A DNA stretch of 7,727 nt from Actinomycetes bacterium (GCA_025964635.1 JAOPYP010000834.1:1-7727), one strand, 5' to 3'; positions 1-5,850 are shown, counted from the stretch's first letter. A program made the numbers and translations. The notes: generated from the sequence alone by a model not told the origin.

Positions 1-1
1 G

Positions 2-232
2 CCCGACTACCTGTCCGCGGTGCTCGCCGAGCGCCGGGACCGCGCCCACGCCCGGATCGCCGAGGCGCGCCCCGCCATCCCCGCCGGAGCCAGCCCACCC
101 GCACCGGCCGGCCCGGCTGCATCCGCGGGGGCCACCGGCCACTCCCCCACAGCCCCCGCAGACAGCCCCCCGCCAGTCCCCGACTCCGACCGCCCGCCTC
201 CCCGCCCCGGCGGCTTCCTCCCCCCTCGGTGA
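2..232 (+). CDS. 3' end of an unidentified gene, proline-rich C-terminus (partial)
   Basis: An open frame runs from the left edge to a TGA at 230-232 (76 codons visible), so the true start lies outside the window. The first 25 or so residues are charged and look helical (PDYLSAVLAERRDRAH, then ARIAEARP). The remainder is low-complexity, rich in Pro, Ala, Gly and Ser, and is probably a disordered tail. Third codon positions are almost all G or C, as expected for a real gene in this genome, and the frame is open from the edge. No catalytic or binding motif is visible, so I do not assign a family. It is convergent with the SAHH paralogue, whose stop is at 445. The opposite strand is also open here, but its predicted protein is low-complexity and reads as a shadow. 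Confidence 0.55.
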   Translation, partial: PDYLSAVLAERRDRAHARIAEARPAIPAGASPPAPAGPAASAGATGHSPTAPADSPPPVPDSDRPPPRPGGFLPPR

Positions 233-263
233 TGCTGAGACCAGTCCCCTCCCGGCCTTTCAC

Positions 264-296
264 GCGCAGCGTGCGCCATCACGGGCAATTTGCCCG
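264..296. terminator. Pair of small hairpins, possible bidirectional terminator
   Basis: Two inverted repeats lie close together. GCGCA-GCG-TGCGC occupies 264-276, and CGGGCAA-T-TTGCCCG occupies 282-296. The second is a 7-base perfect dyad around a single base; as RNA it would need a larger loop, leaving about a 5-6 bp stem. They fall 32 nt after the stop of the plus-strand partial gene, where a terminator is expected. No U-tract follows, which is common for proposed actinobacterial terminators but makes the call weak. Confidence 0.3.
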
Positions 297-332
297 GTTA
301 AGGCGAACGGCCGCGTGAAATGTCGCCGCAGC

Positions 333-348
333 CGACGCGGGCGCGTCG
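333..348. other. GC hairpin CGACGC-GGGC-GCGTCG
   Basis: A perfect 6-bp GC-rich stem with a 4-base loop lies in the non-coding stretch between convergent genes, about 100 nt beyond the SAHH paralogue stop in that gene's direction of transcription. It may help end the minus-strand ahcY transcript. No T-run accompanies it on either strand, so its role is inferred from position only. Confidence 0.25.
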
Positions 349-374
349 CGGGTGGGGCTGGTGTGACTGATGAG

Positions 375-419
375 GCAGGCCGGCCGGGAGCAGGCCGGCC
401 GGGAGCAGGCCGGCCGGGA
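375..419. repeat. Three perfect tandem copies of a 15-bp GC unit
   Basis: The unit GCAGGCCGGCCGGGA occurs at 375-389, 390-404 and 405-419 with no mismatches. A degenerate continuation follows, with a further CCGGCCGG at 421-428. Each copy carries the self-complementary octamer CCGGCCGG, so neighbouring copies can pair with each other in the transcript. The array ends 25 bases short of the SAHH paralogue stop (445-447), so it would lie in the 3' untranslated part of that mRNA. It is too short and has no spacers, so it is not a CRISPR array. Confidence 0.85.
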
Positions 420-444
420 GCCGGCCGGCGAGGGCTCGCGGCGG

Positions 445-1722
445 CTAGGGCTGCTGCCAGGAGTCGAGGTACTCCTGCTGGGCCGGGGTCAGCTCGTCGA
501 TCGCCACGCCGGTCGCGCCCAGCGCCAGCCGGGCGATCTCGTCGTCGATGGCCACCGGGACGCGGTGCACGCCGGGCAGCAGCGATCCGTGCTCACGGGC
601 CAGCCAGGCCAGCACCAGCGCCTGGCCGGCGAACGACACGTCCATGACCATGGCCGGGTTGCCCTCCGCGGCGACCAGGTTGACGATCCGGCCCTCGGCC
701 AGCAGCAGCAGGCGCCGCCCGTCCGCCAGCACGTACTCGTCGGTGTGCGGCCGCACCCCGACCTCCACGCTGACGGCCAGTCCCGCCAGGGCCCGCACGT
801 CCACCTCGACGTCGAAGTGGCCGGCGTTGGCCAGGATCGCGCCGTCCCGCATCGCGGCCAGGTGCGGCGCGGTGATCACCTCCCGGGAGCCGGTGGCGGT
901 GATGAACACCTCACCGAGCGGCGCGGCGTCCGCCATCGGCAGCACCCGGTAGCCCTGCATCAGCGCGTCGAGGGCGCGGACCGGATCGACCTCGGTCACG
1001 ATGACCTGCGCGCCGAGGCCCCGGGCCCGCTGCGCGATGCCCCGGCCGCACCAGCCGTACCCGGCCACCACCACGGTGCGGCCCGCCAGCATGATGTTGG
1101 TGGCCCGGAGGATCCCGTCGATGGTGGACTGCCCGGTGCCGTACATGCTGTCCAGCATGAGCCGGGTGCCGGTGGCGTCCGCCGCGACCGCCGGGAACGC
1201 GAGGGTTCCCTCGCTGGCCATCCGGCGCAGCCGGATCACCCCCGCCGTGGTGGACTCGCAGCCGCCCATCACCTTGCCGAGCAGGTCGGGGCGCTCCGCG
1301 TGCAGCGCCTCCATCAGGTCGCCGCCGTCGTCCACGACCAGGTCCGGCCCGGCGTCCAGGGCGCGGTGGATGTGCTCCTCGTAGGCGGCCCGGTCGGCAC
1401 CGGCCCGGGCGAACACCACGGCCGCGCCGCAGGCGTCCAGCGCCGCCGCGATGTCGTCCTGGGTGGACAACGGGTTCGAGGCCGCCAGGTAGACCTCGGC
1501 GCCACCGGCACGGAGCGCCTGGACCAGCACCGCCGTTTCCGCGGTCACGTGCAGGCACGCCGCGATCGTGCGGCCGGCCAGCGGTTTTTCCGCAACGAAA
1601 ACCTGGCCGATGCCGGTCAGCACCGGCATGGACCGCTGAGCCCAGCCGATCCTGGCCAGACCCGCGCTGGCCAGCCCGGCGTCCGCGATATCGGACGGGA
1701 CGCCGGGTGGCCGCTCGCTCAT
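445..1722 (-). CDS. Archaeal-type S-adenosylhomocysteine hydrolase paralogue with altered active site
   Basis: A 425-residue SAHH-family protein. The N-terminal substrate domain has a CLHVTAETAV motif (H58, T60, E62) and VDDGGD (D132). The NAD domain follows, with GYGWCGRG at 221-228 and VIVTEVDP around 240-247, then NAGHFDVEVD (H302). It lacks the roughly 40-residue insertion and the KPDHYRY tail of its neighbour, and GYGWCGRG with a tail like ...QQEYLDSW is typical of archaeal/Thermotoga-type enzymes. Aligned to that neighbour, several catalytic positions differ: K to R187, H to N355, E to S157, N to D182, D to A183, N to S192, T to A160. Normal SAH hydrolysis is therefore doubtful. The start is the ATG at 1720-1722, giving normal family length; the frame stays open further upstream inside ahcY, but that extension is not SAHH-like. 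No clear Shine-Dalgarno is seen. It lies 17 nt after ahcY and is probably co-transcribed. Confidence 0.88.
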   Translation of the reverse strand: MSERPPGVPSDIADAGLASAGLARIGWAQRSMPVLTGIGQVFVAEKPLAGRTIAACLHVTAETAVLVQALRAGGAEVYLAASNPLSTQDDIAAALDACGAAVVFARAGADRAAYEEHIHRALDAGPDLVVDDGGDLMEALHAERPDLLGKVMGGCESTTAGVIRLRRMASEGTLAFPAVAADATGTRLMLDSMYGTGQSTIDGILRATNIMLAGRTVVVAGYGWCGRGIAQRARGLGAQVIVTEVDPVRALDALMQGYRVLPMADAAPLGEVFITATGSREVITAPHLAAMRDGAILANAGHFDVEVDVRALAGLAVSVEVGVRPHTDEYVLADGRRLLLLAEGRIVNLVAAEGNPAMVMDVSFAGQALVLAWLAREHGSLLPGVHRVPVAIDDEIARLALGATGVAIDELTPAQQEYLDSWQQP

Positions 1723-1739
1723 CGGGTCGGTGATCTGCG

Positions 1740-3185
1740 TCAGTAGCGGTAGTGGTCGGGCTTGTACGGGCCCTCCACCGGGACGCCGATGTATCCGGCC
1801 TGCTCCTTGGTCAGCTCGGTGAGCCGGACGCCCAGCGCGTCCAGGTGCAGCCGGGCCACCTTCTCGTCCAGGTACTTGGGCAGCGTGTGCACGCCGACCG
1901 GATACTGATCCGCCTTGGTGAACAGCTCGATCTGGGCGATGACCTGGTTGGTGAAGGAGTTGGACATCACGAAGCTGGGGTGCCCGGTCGCGTTGCCCAG
2001 GTTCAGCAGCCGGCCCTCGGACAGGATGATGATCGCGTGGCCGTCGCTGAACTGCCACTCGTCCACCTGGGGCTTGATGATCATCCTGCGGATGCCGGGG
2101 ATCCGGGCCAGCCCGGTCATGTCGATCTCGTTGTCGAAGTGGCCGATGTTCCCCACGATCGCCTGGTGCTTCATCAGGCGCATCTGGTCGGCGGTGATGA
2201 CGTCCCGGTTGCCGGTGGCGGTGACGAAGATGTCCGCGGTGGTGACGACGTCATCCAGCGTGGCCACCTGGAACCCGTCCATGGCCGCCTGCAGCGCGCA
2301 GATCGGGTCGACCTCGGTGACGATGACCCGGGCACCCTGGCCGCGCAGCGACTGGGCGCAGCCCTTGCCCACGTCACCGTAGCCGCAGACCACCGTGACC
2401 TTGCCGCCGATGAGCACGTCGGTGGCGCGCTTGATGCCGTCGATCAGCGAGTGGCGGCAGCCGTAGATGTTGTCGAACTTGGACTTGGTCACCGAGTCGT
2501 TCACGTTGATGGCCGGGAACGCGAGGGTGCCGGAGCGGGCCATCTCGTACAGCCGGTGCACGCCGGTGGTGGTCTCCTCGGTCACCCCGCGGATGCCCTC
2601 GGCCATCAGGGTCCAGCGGTCCTTGCTGGTCTCCAGGGACCGGCGGAGCTGGCCGAGCACGACCTTCCACTCCTCGGTGTCGTCCTCGGCCGTGGACGGG
2701 ACGGCCCCGGCCCCCTCATACTCGGCGCCCTTGTGCACCAGCATCGTGGCGTCGCCGCCGTCGTCGAGGATCATGTTCGGCCCGTCCTGGCCGTCCCAGG
2801 TCAGGGCCTGGTCCGTGCACCACCAGTACTCCTCCAGCGTCTCGCCCTTCCAGGCGAACACGGGGATGCCCTGGGGGTCCTCCGGGGTTCCCCCCGGCCC
2901 CACCGCCACCGCCGCCGCGGCGTGGTCCTGGGTGGAGAAGATGTTGCAGCTGGCCCACCGGACCTGCGCGCCGAGCGCGGCGAGGGTCTCGATCAGGACG
3001 GCGGTCTGGATGGTCATGTGCAGCGACCCGGTGATCCGCGCCCCGCGCAGCGGCTGCGCCTCGGCGTACTCCTCCCGGACCGCCATCAGTCCCGGCATTT
3101 CGTGCTCGGCGAGCCTGATCTCCTTGCGACCGAAGTCGGCCAGCGACAGATCGGCCACCTTGAACGGGACGGATTCGGCAGGCAT
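1740..3185 (-). CDS. ahcY: Adenosylhomocysteinase (S-adenosylhomocysteine hydrolase)
   Basis: This NAD-dependent cytosolic enzyme splits S-adenosylhomocysteine into adenosine and homocysteine, relieving product inhibition of methyltransferases and feeding the methionine cycle. The 481-residue product has every hallmark: SLHMTIQTAV at 54-63, NIFSTQDHAAAA, ILDDGGD (D142), VTEETTTGVH (E204), NVNDSVTKSKFDN (K234, D238), NAD motif GYGDVGKG at 268-275, NIGHFDNEID (H349), GHPSFVMSNSF (H402) and the C-terminal KPDHYRY. It carries the insertion (about residues 150-190) of the long bacterial/plant-type form. The ATG at 3183-3185 is chosen because GAGGAG lies 4 nt upstream (3190-3195) and homologues begin near MPAES..FKVADLSLA; a longer in-frame start at 3278 would run through the promoter region. 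It is divergent from the MerR gene and followed directly by the SAHH paralogue. Confidence 0.98.
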   Translation of the reverse strand: MPAESVPFKVADLSLADFGRKEIRLAEHEMPGLMAVREEYAEAQPLRGARITGSLHMTIQTAVLIETLAALGAQVRWASCNIFSTQDHAAAAVAVGPGGTPEDPQGIPVFAWKGETLEEYWWCTDQALTWDGQDGPNMILDDGGDATMLVHKGAEYEGAGAVPSTAEDDTEEWKVVLGQLRRSLETSKDRWTLMAEGIRGVTEETTTGVHRLYEMARSGTLAFPAINVNDSVTKSKFDNIYGCRHSLIDGIKRATDVLIGGKVTVVCGYGDVGKGCAQSLRGQGARVIVTEVDPICALQAAMDGFQVATLDDVVTTADIFVTATGNRDVITADQMRLMKHQAIVGNIGHFDNEIDMTGLARIPGIRRMIIKPQVDEWQFSDGHAIIILSEGRLLNLGNATGHPSFVMSNSFTNQVIAQIELFTKADQYPVGVHTLPKYLDEKVARLHLDALGVRLTELTKEQAGYIGVPVEGPYKPDHYRY

Positions 3186-3189
3186 GACA

Positions 3190-3195
3190 CTCCTC
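3190..3195 (-). promoter_or_regulatory. Ribosome binding site of ahcY
   Basis: On the minus strand GAGGAG is followed by TGTC and the ATG at 3185. It is the strongest Shine-Dalgarno match near this gene and decides the 481-residue start over the longer in-frame alternative. Confidence 0.7.
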
Positions 3196-3212
3196 AGCAG
3201 GGTCACGGATAA

Positions 3213-3227
3213 GTCGGCTCTCCCGAC
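3213..3227 (-). other. Small hairpin in the ahcY leader
   Basis: GTCGG and CCGAC form a 5-bp stem around a 5-base loop in the presumed 5' leader of ahcY, about 30-40 nt before the start codon. A second possible stem, GGGC-TGC-GCCC, lies further upstream (about 3248-3258). The leader could be structured. I could not fit it to the SAH riboswitch consensus, so no regulatory class is assigned. Confidence 0.25.
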
Positions 3228-3271
3228 CGTAGGGCACGGGACACCCCGGGCGCAGCCCTCAGGCGGGTTTC

Positions 3272-3299
3272 TTGACAAAAGAATGTTAGATTCAGTCTA
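3272..3299 (+). promoter_or_regulatory. Divergent promoter region with overlapping dyads (putative MerR operator)
   Basis: This is the most AT-rich patch of the ahcY/merR intergenic region. A -10-like TAGATT at 3287-3292 sits exactly 7 bases before the A of the MerR ATG, the spacing of a leaderless transcript, and no Shine-Dalgarno precedes the ATG. Two 13-base dyads overlap here: GAAT-N5-ATTC (3281-3293) and TAGA-N5-TCTA (3287-3299). On the minus strand TAACAT (3283-3288) could serve as the -10 for ahcY. A TTGACA at 3272-3277 is only 9 nt from TAGATT, so it does not act as a normal -35 for it. An autoregulatory operator bound by the MerR protein is inferred. Confidence 0.4.
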
Positions 3300-3670
3300 T
3301 GCGGATCACGGAGGCCGCCCAGCGGCTCGGCACATCACCCCGGATGCTCCGCTACCGGGAGGCGCTCGGCCTGCTGCCGCCGGTCGGGCACGGCCCGGGT
3401 CACCGCCAGTTCCGCGACCAGGACGTGGCCGCGGTGGCGCTGGCCCTGGAACTAGAGCGGCGGCTGGACATCAGCCCGGCCGCGCTGGCCTTCGGCCTGC
3501 GGGTGCTGGCCGAGCCCGGGGTCCGGGCCCAGGTCGCCGAGCTGGGCCGCCGGATCGGGCGGGTCCCGCCGCCGGGCAGCGCGCTGGAGTTCGAGAAGGA
3601 ACGCGCGCTGCGGCTGCTCAGCATGGGCCGGCGCCCCGGCACGCCGGCGGCTACCGGCGCCCGGCGCTGA
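3299..3670 (+). CDS. MerR-family transcriptional regulator (short, cysteine-free)
   Basis: A 123-residue DNA-binding protein. The N-terminal winged helix-turn-helix of the MerR family is clear: MRITEAAQRLGTSPRMLRYREALGLLPPV, then HRQFRDQDVAAVALALELERRLDISPAALAFGLRVL (residues 1 to about 75). The C-terminal part, about 45 residues, is too short for a large effector domain. The protein contains no cysteine, so thiol-based metal sensing as in MerR, ZntR or CueR is unlikely. The ATG at 3299 gives the exact family N-terminus and appears leaderless. It is divergent from ahcY, which makes ahcY the first candidate target, and its TGA abuts the stop of the convergent CDF gene. The ligand and targets cannot be read from the sequence. 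Confidence 0.9.
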   Translation: MRITEAAQRLGTSPRMLRYREALGLLPPVGHGPGHRQFRDQDVAAVALALELERRLDISPAALAFGLRVLAEPGVRAQVAELGRRIGRVPPPGSALEFEKERALRLLSMGRRPGTPAATGARR

Positions 3671-4672
3671 TCAGGGCGAGCCGCCGGGCCGCCGCGGCCG
3701 GCGCACCGCACGGATGGCCGGGTCGGTGGCGTCGGCCTTGCCCGGCCGGTAGATGTCCGGCTCCAGGTAGATCATCTCCGCGATCGGCACCGCGCTGCGG
3801 ACCCGCCGCTCGGCCGCGTCGATCCCGGCGGCCACCAGCGCCGCGCTGTCCGCCCCGCTGATCGCGATCTTGGCCGCGACGAGCAGGCTCTCCGGGCCCA
3901 TGTGCAGGGTCCGCAGGTGGATCACCCGCTGCACCTCCGGGCCGGACTCCAGGGCCGTGACGATGGCCCGCTCCAGCTCCGGACTGGCCGACTCCCCGAT
4001 CAGCAGGCTCTTCATCTCGACCGCCAGCACCGCGGCCACGCAGCCGAGCAGCACGCCGATGGCCAGCGAGCCCGCGCCGTCCCAGGCCCCGTTGCCGGTG
4101 ATGACCGACAGCGCCACGCCGACGGTGGCGAAGACCAGCCCAGTCAGCGCGGCGAGGTCCTCGAGCAGGATGGCGGGCAGTTCCGGGGCCTTGGCCCGGC
4201 GGATGAACGCGGTCCAGCCGTTACGGCCGCGGACCAGGTTCGTCTCGTGCACCGCGGTGCGCAGCGAGAAGCCCTCCAGCACCATCGCGATGCCCAGGAC
4301 CACGAACGCCACCAGCGGCGAGCGGACGTGCTCCGGGCTCATGATCTTGTGGACGCCCTCGTACAGCGAGAACACCGCGCCCACCGTGAACAGCACCACG
4401 GCCACGACGAACGCGTAGAAGTACCGTTCCCGGCCGAACCCGAACGGGTGCTCCTCGGTCTGCACCTGCCGGGCCCGGCTGCGGCCGAGCAGCAGCAGGG
4501 CCTGGTTCCCGCTGTCCGCCAGGGAGTGCACCGACTCTGCGAGCATGGACGCCGACCCGGTGAACGCGAACGCGACGAGCTTGGTGACGGCGATGCCCAC
4601 GTTCGCGCCCAGCGCGGCCAGCACCGCGCGCAGTCCTCCGGAGCGGGGCTCTCCGGCGCGTGTCTCAGACAT
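3671..4672 (-). CDS. Cation diffusion facilitator family metal transporter
   Basis: A 333-residue membrane protein of the CDF (SLC30-like) family, which exports divalent cations such as Zn2+ in exchange for protons. Six hydrophobic segments are visible at about 17-38, 42-62, 84-106, 118-138, 166-190 and 199-224, followed by a cytoplasmic C-terminal domain (about 228-310). TM2 holds ESVHSLADSGNQ (H49, D53). TM5 holds LLEDLAALTG (E171, D172) instead of the HxxxD of ZitB/YiiP, a pattern I associate with the SLC30A9-like branch, so the metal is uncertain. GFGRERYFYAF follows TM2, as is usual. The ATG at 4672 gives a normal N-terminus but lacks a Shine-Dalgarno; a GTG at residue 17, preceded by GGAGGA, would start inside TM1 and is less likely. 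It lies 47 nt after the isomerase gene. Confidence 0.93.
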   Translation of the reverse strand: MSETRAGEPRSGGLRAVLAALGANVGIAVTKLVAFAFTGSASMLAESVHSLADSGNQALLLLGRSRARQVQTEEHPFGFGRERYFYAFVVAVVLFTVGAVFSLYEGVHKIMSPEHVRSPLVAFVVLGIAMVLEGFSLRTAVHETNLVRGRNGWTAFIRRAKAPELPAILLEDLAALTGLVFATVGVALSVITGNGAWDGAGSLAIGVLLGCVAAVLAVEMKSLLIGESASPELERAIVTALESGPEVQRVIHLRTLHMGPESLLVAAKIAISGADSAALVAAGIDAAERRVRSAVPIAEMIYLEPDIYRPGKADATDPAIRAVRRPRRPGGSP

Positions 4673-4678
4673 GCTGTG

Positions 4679-4709
4679 CGTCAGGCAACTGTGCGTCCAG
4701 GCAACTGTG
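4679..4709. repeat. Two tandem copies of a 15/16-bp repeat before the CDF gene
   Basis: CGTCAGGCAACTGTG (4679-4693) is followed directly by CGTCCAGGCAACTGTG (4694-4709); they differ by one inserted C. A partial third copy (CTGTG, 4674-4678) lies next to the CDF start. On the minus strand each copy reads CACAGTTGCCTG. The repeat fills most of the 47-nt gap between the isomerase stop and the CDF ATG, where a ribosome binding site would be expected, so it may be a regulatory protein site or a replication-slippage product. Confidence 0.8.
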
Positions 4710-4719
4710 GGTCAAACAC

Positions 4720-5850
4720 CTAGGCGATCCGTTCCTTCAGGTCGCTGATCACGCCGACCGGGCCGGGGTCAACGCCGATCGCGATGCCCAGGTACACGGT
4801 GGCGTAGTCGATGAGCTGGAGCAGGCCGGCCAGCCGCTGCAGCGCCGTCTCGCCGTCCGCGGCGAGTTCGCTCACGCCGATCCCGTGCTGCTCCGCCAGT
4901 TCGGCGGACACCTGCCGCCTTCGGGCCACCTGGGGATGCTCCTGGCTGTCGCGCAGCAGCACCAGCCGCAGCGGCACCGCGGGGCGCGGGTCCTCGTCAC
5001 CCGGCACCTGGGGGCCGGTGGCCGCCCACGGCGCGAACGGGCCGTCGAACACCACCACCTGGTTGTGGTTGGCTTCCGGCAGCACTCCCGGGATCGCCGG
5101 GTACTTGGCGTTCTCGTTCAGCTGGCAGGCGAACCGGGTGGCCGCCACCCCGGTCAGCGGCGAACTGCCCCAGATCATCGGCAGCGTGCCGTCCAGCTCC
5201 AGGGCCAGCGTCTTGGCCGGGTTGACGAACGATTCACTGTCCGGACGGCAGAGGTGGGAGACCCGCTCCAGGTCGGCGGCGGCGGTCTCGAGCGTGTCCG
5301 CCGGGATGTCCGCCACCCCCAGCCGGTCCGCGACCACCATCAGCGGCACAGCCAGGCCCCACAACGTGAACCGCGGCATGCCCTCGGGCTGGACCGGGAC
5401 GAACGGGGCCCGGGCCTGCTCGGCTATCCGGGCCAGCGGCGACCCGGCCCCGCCCACCCCCAGCAGCGGGCAGCCGCGGCGCACCGCCCCCTCAGCAGCC
5501 GACAGGGTTTCCTCCGTGGTGCCCGAGCAGGACACCGCGATGACCAGGTCGGCCGCGCCGACCCAGGCCGGCAGCCGGTAATCGTGCTGCGCGATCACCG
5601 GCGAGGCGGAGCCGGGGCCGCAGACGGCGGCGAGCACCTCACCGGCCACCCCCGAGCCACCCATGCCGGTGACCACGATCGACCGCGGGCGGCCCGCCGA
5701 GATCACCGCACCCAGATCGGTCTCCGCCGTGACCCGCGCGGAGGTGCGCACCTGGGCCGCCGCCGACGCCACCTGGCGGAGCACGCCGCCCGGATCGGCG
5801 GCCTCCACCAGCGCCGGGTCGTCCAGGCGTTCCTGGGCCGTGAGGGTCAC
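4720..5850 (-). CDS. SIS-domain phosphoglucose/phosphomannose isomerase
   Basis: A 376-residue soluble enzyme of the bifunctional PGI/PMI family, predicted to interconvert fructose-6-P with glucose-6-P and mannose-6-P. The N-terminal SIS domain shows TGMGGSGVAGE (61-71) and the phosphate-binding loop SCSGTTEET (107-115). The second SIS domain carries QLNENAKYP (E246) and PEANHNQ (H262). These are 16 residues apart, the same spacing as the catalytic Glu and His of the crenarchaeal enzyme, and a C-terminal ISDLKERIA supplies the expected lysine (K372). It is longer than the roughly 300-residue archaeal forms, with extra sequence around 270-335. The start is the GTG at 5850, which overlaps the Trm112 stop as GTGA (translational coupling). 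The upstream open frame has low-complexity sequence. The neighbouring phosphomannomutase supports a role in mannose-1-P supply. Mycobacteria have a similar protein beside manB. Confidence 0.92.
   Translation of the reverse strand: MTLTAQERLDDPALVEAADPGGVLRQVASAAAQVRTSARVTAETDLGAVISAGRPRSIVVTGMGGSGVAGEVLAAVCGPGSASPVIAQHDYRLPAWVGAADLVIAVSCSGTTEETLSAAEGAVRRGCPLLGVGGAGSPLARIAEQARAPFVPVQPEGMPRFTLWGLAVPLMVVADRLGVADIPADTLETAAADLERVSHLCRPDSESFVNPAKTLALELDGTLPMIWGSSPLTGVAATRFACQLNENAKYPAIPGVLPEANHNQVVVFDGPFAPWAATGPQVPGDEDPRPAVPLRLVLLRDSQEHPQVARRRQVSAELAEQHGIGVSELAADGETALQRLAGLLQLIDYATVYLGIAIGVDPGPVGVISDLKERIA

Larger units (their letters stand above)
233..444. other. Convergent intergenic region with hairpins and a tandem repeat
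   Basis: This 212-base stretch lies between the 3' end of the left partial gene (plus) and the 3' end of the SAHH paralogue (minus). I see no credible coding frame in it. It holds two small inverted repeats (264-276 and 282-296), a GC-rich hairpin (333-348) and a triplicated 15-bp unit (375-419), each listed separately. Its position between two convergent stops suggests it acts as a bidirectional termination or transcript-end region, but none of the hairpins is followed by a clear T-run on either strand. Confidence 0.5.

Noticed and set aside
375..428. CRISPR-like array
   Set aside because: The 15-bp units are directly adjacent with no spacers and no cas genes are nearby; it is a simple tandem repeat.
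445..1722. SAHH paralogue as a decayed pseudogene
   Set aside because: The frame is intact over 425 codons, the length is normal, the NAD motif and many surface motifs are preserved, and codon use matches neighbouring genes. Changed active-site residues alone do not show decay.
370..1746. 458-codon plus-strand open frame opposite the SAHH paralogue
   Set aside because: It begins in the 15-bp repeat, is rich in H, Q, G and R, and shows no domain. The minus-strand frame encodes a clear SAHH-family protein.
1723..2058. N-terminal extension of the SAHH paralogue frame into ahcY
   Set aside because: The 112 extra codons lie wholly within ahcY in another frame and encode Arg/Pro/Gly-rich sequence unlike any SAHH. 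The ATG at 1722 gives the normal family length.
1752..3212. 486-codon plus-strand open frame opposite ahcY
   Set aside because: It mirrors the codon pattern of ahcY, gives a low-complexity product rich in G, V, L, D, H and R with no recognisable domain, and is a typical GC-rich shadow frame.
3272..3277. TTGACA as the -35 box of the MerR gene
   Set aside because: It is only 9 nt from TAGATT. At 17-18 nt spacing the -10 would be GTCTAT/TCTATG, overlapping the start codon, which would leave transcription starting inside the gene.
3186..3282. SAH riboswitch in the ahcY leader
   Set aside because: The leader can form small stems (3213-3227; about 3248-3258), but I could not match the conserved core of the SAH riboswitch class. 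A covariance search with the Rfam SAH riboswitch model would settle it.
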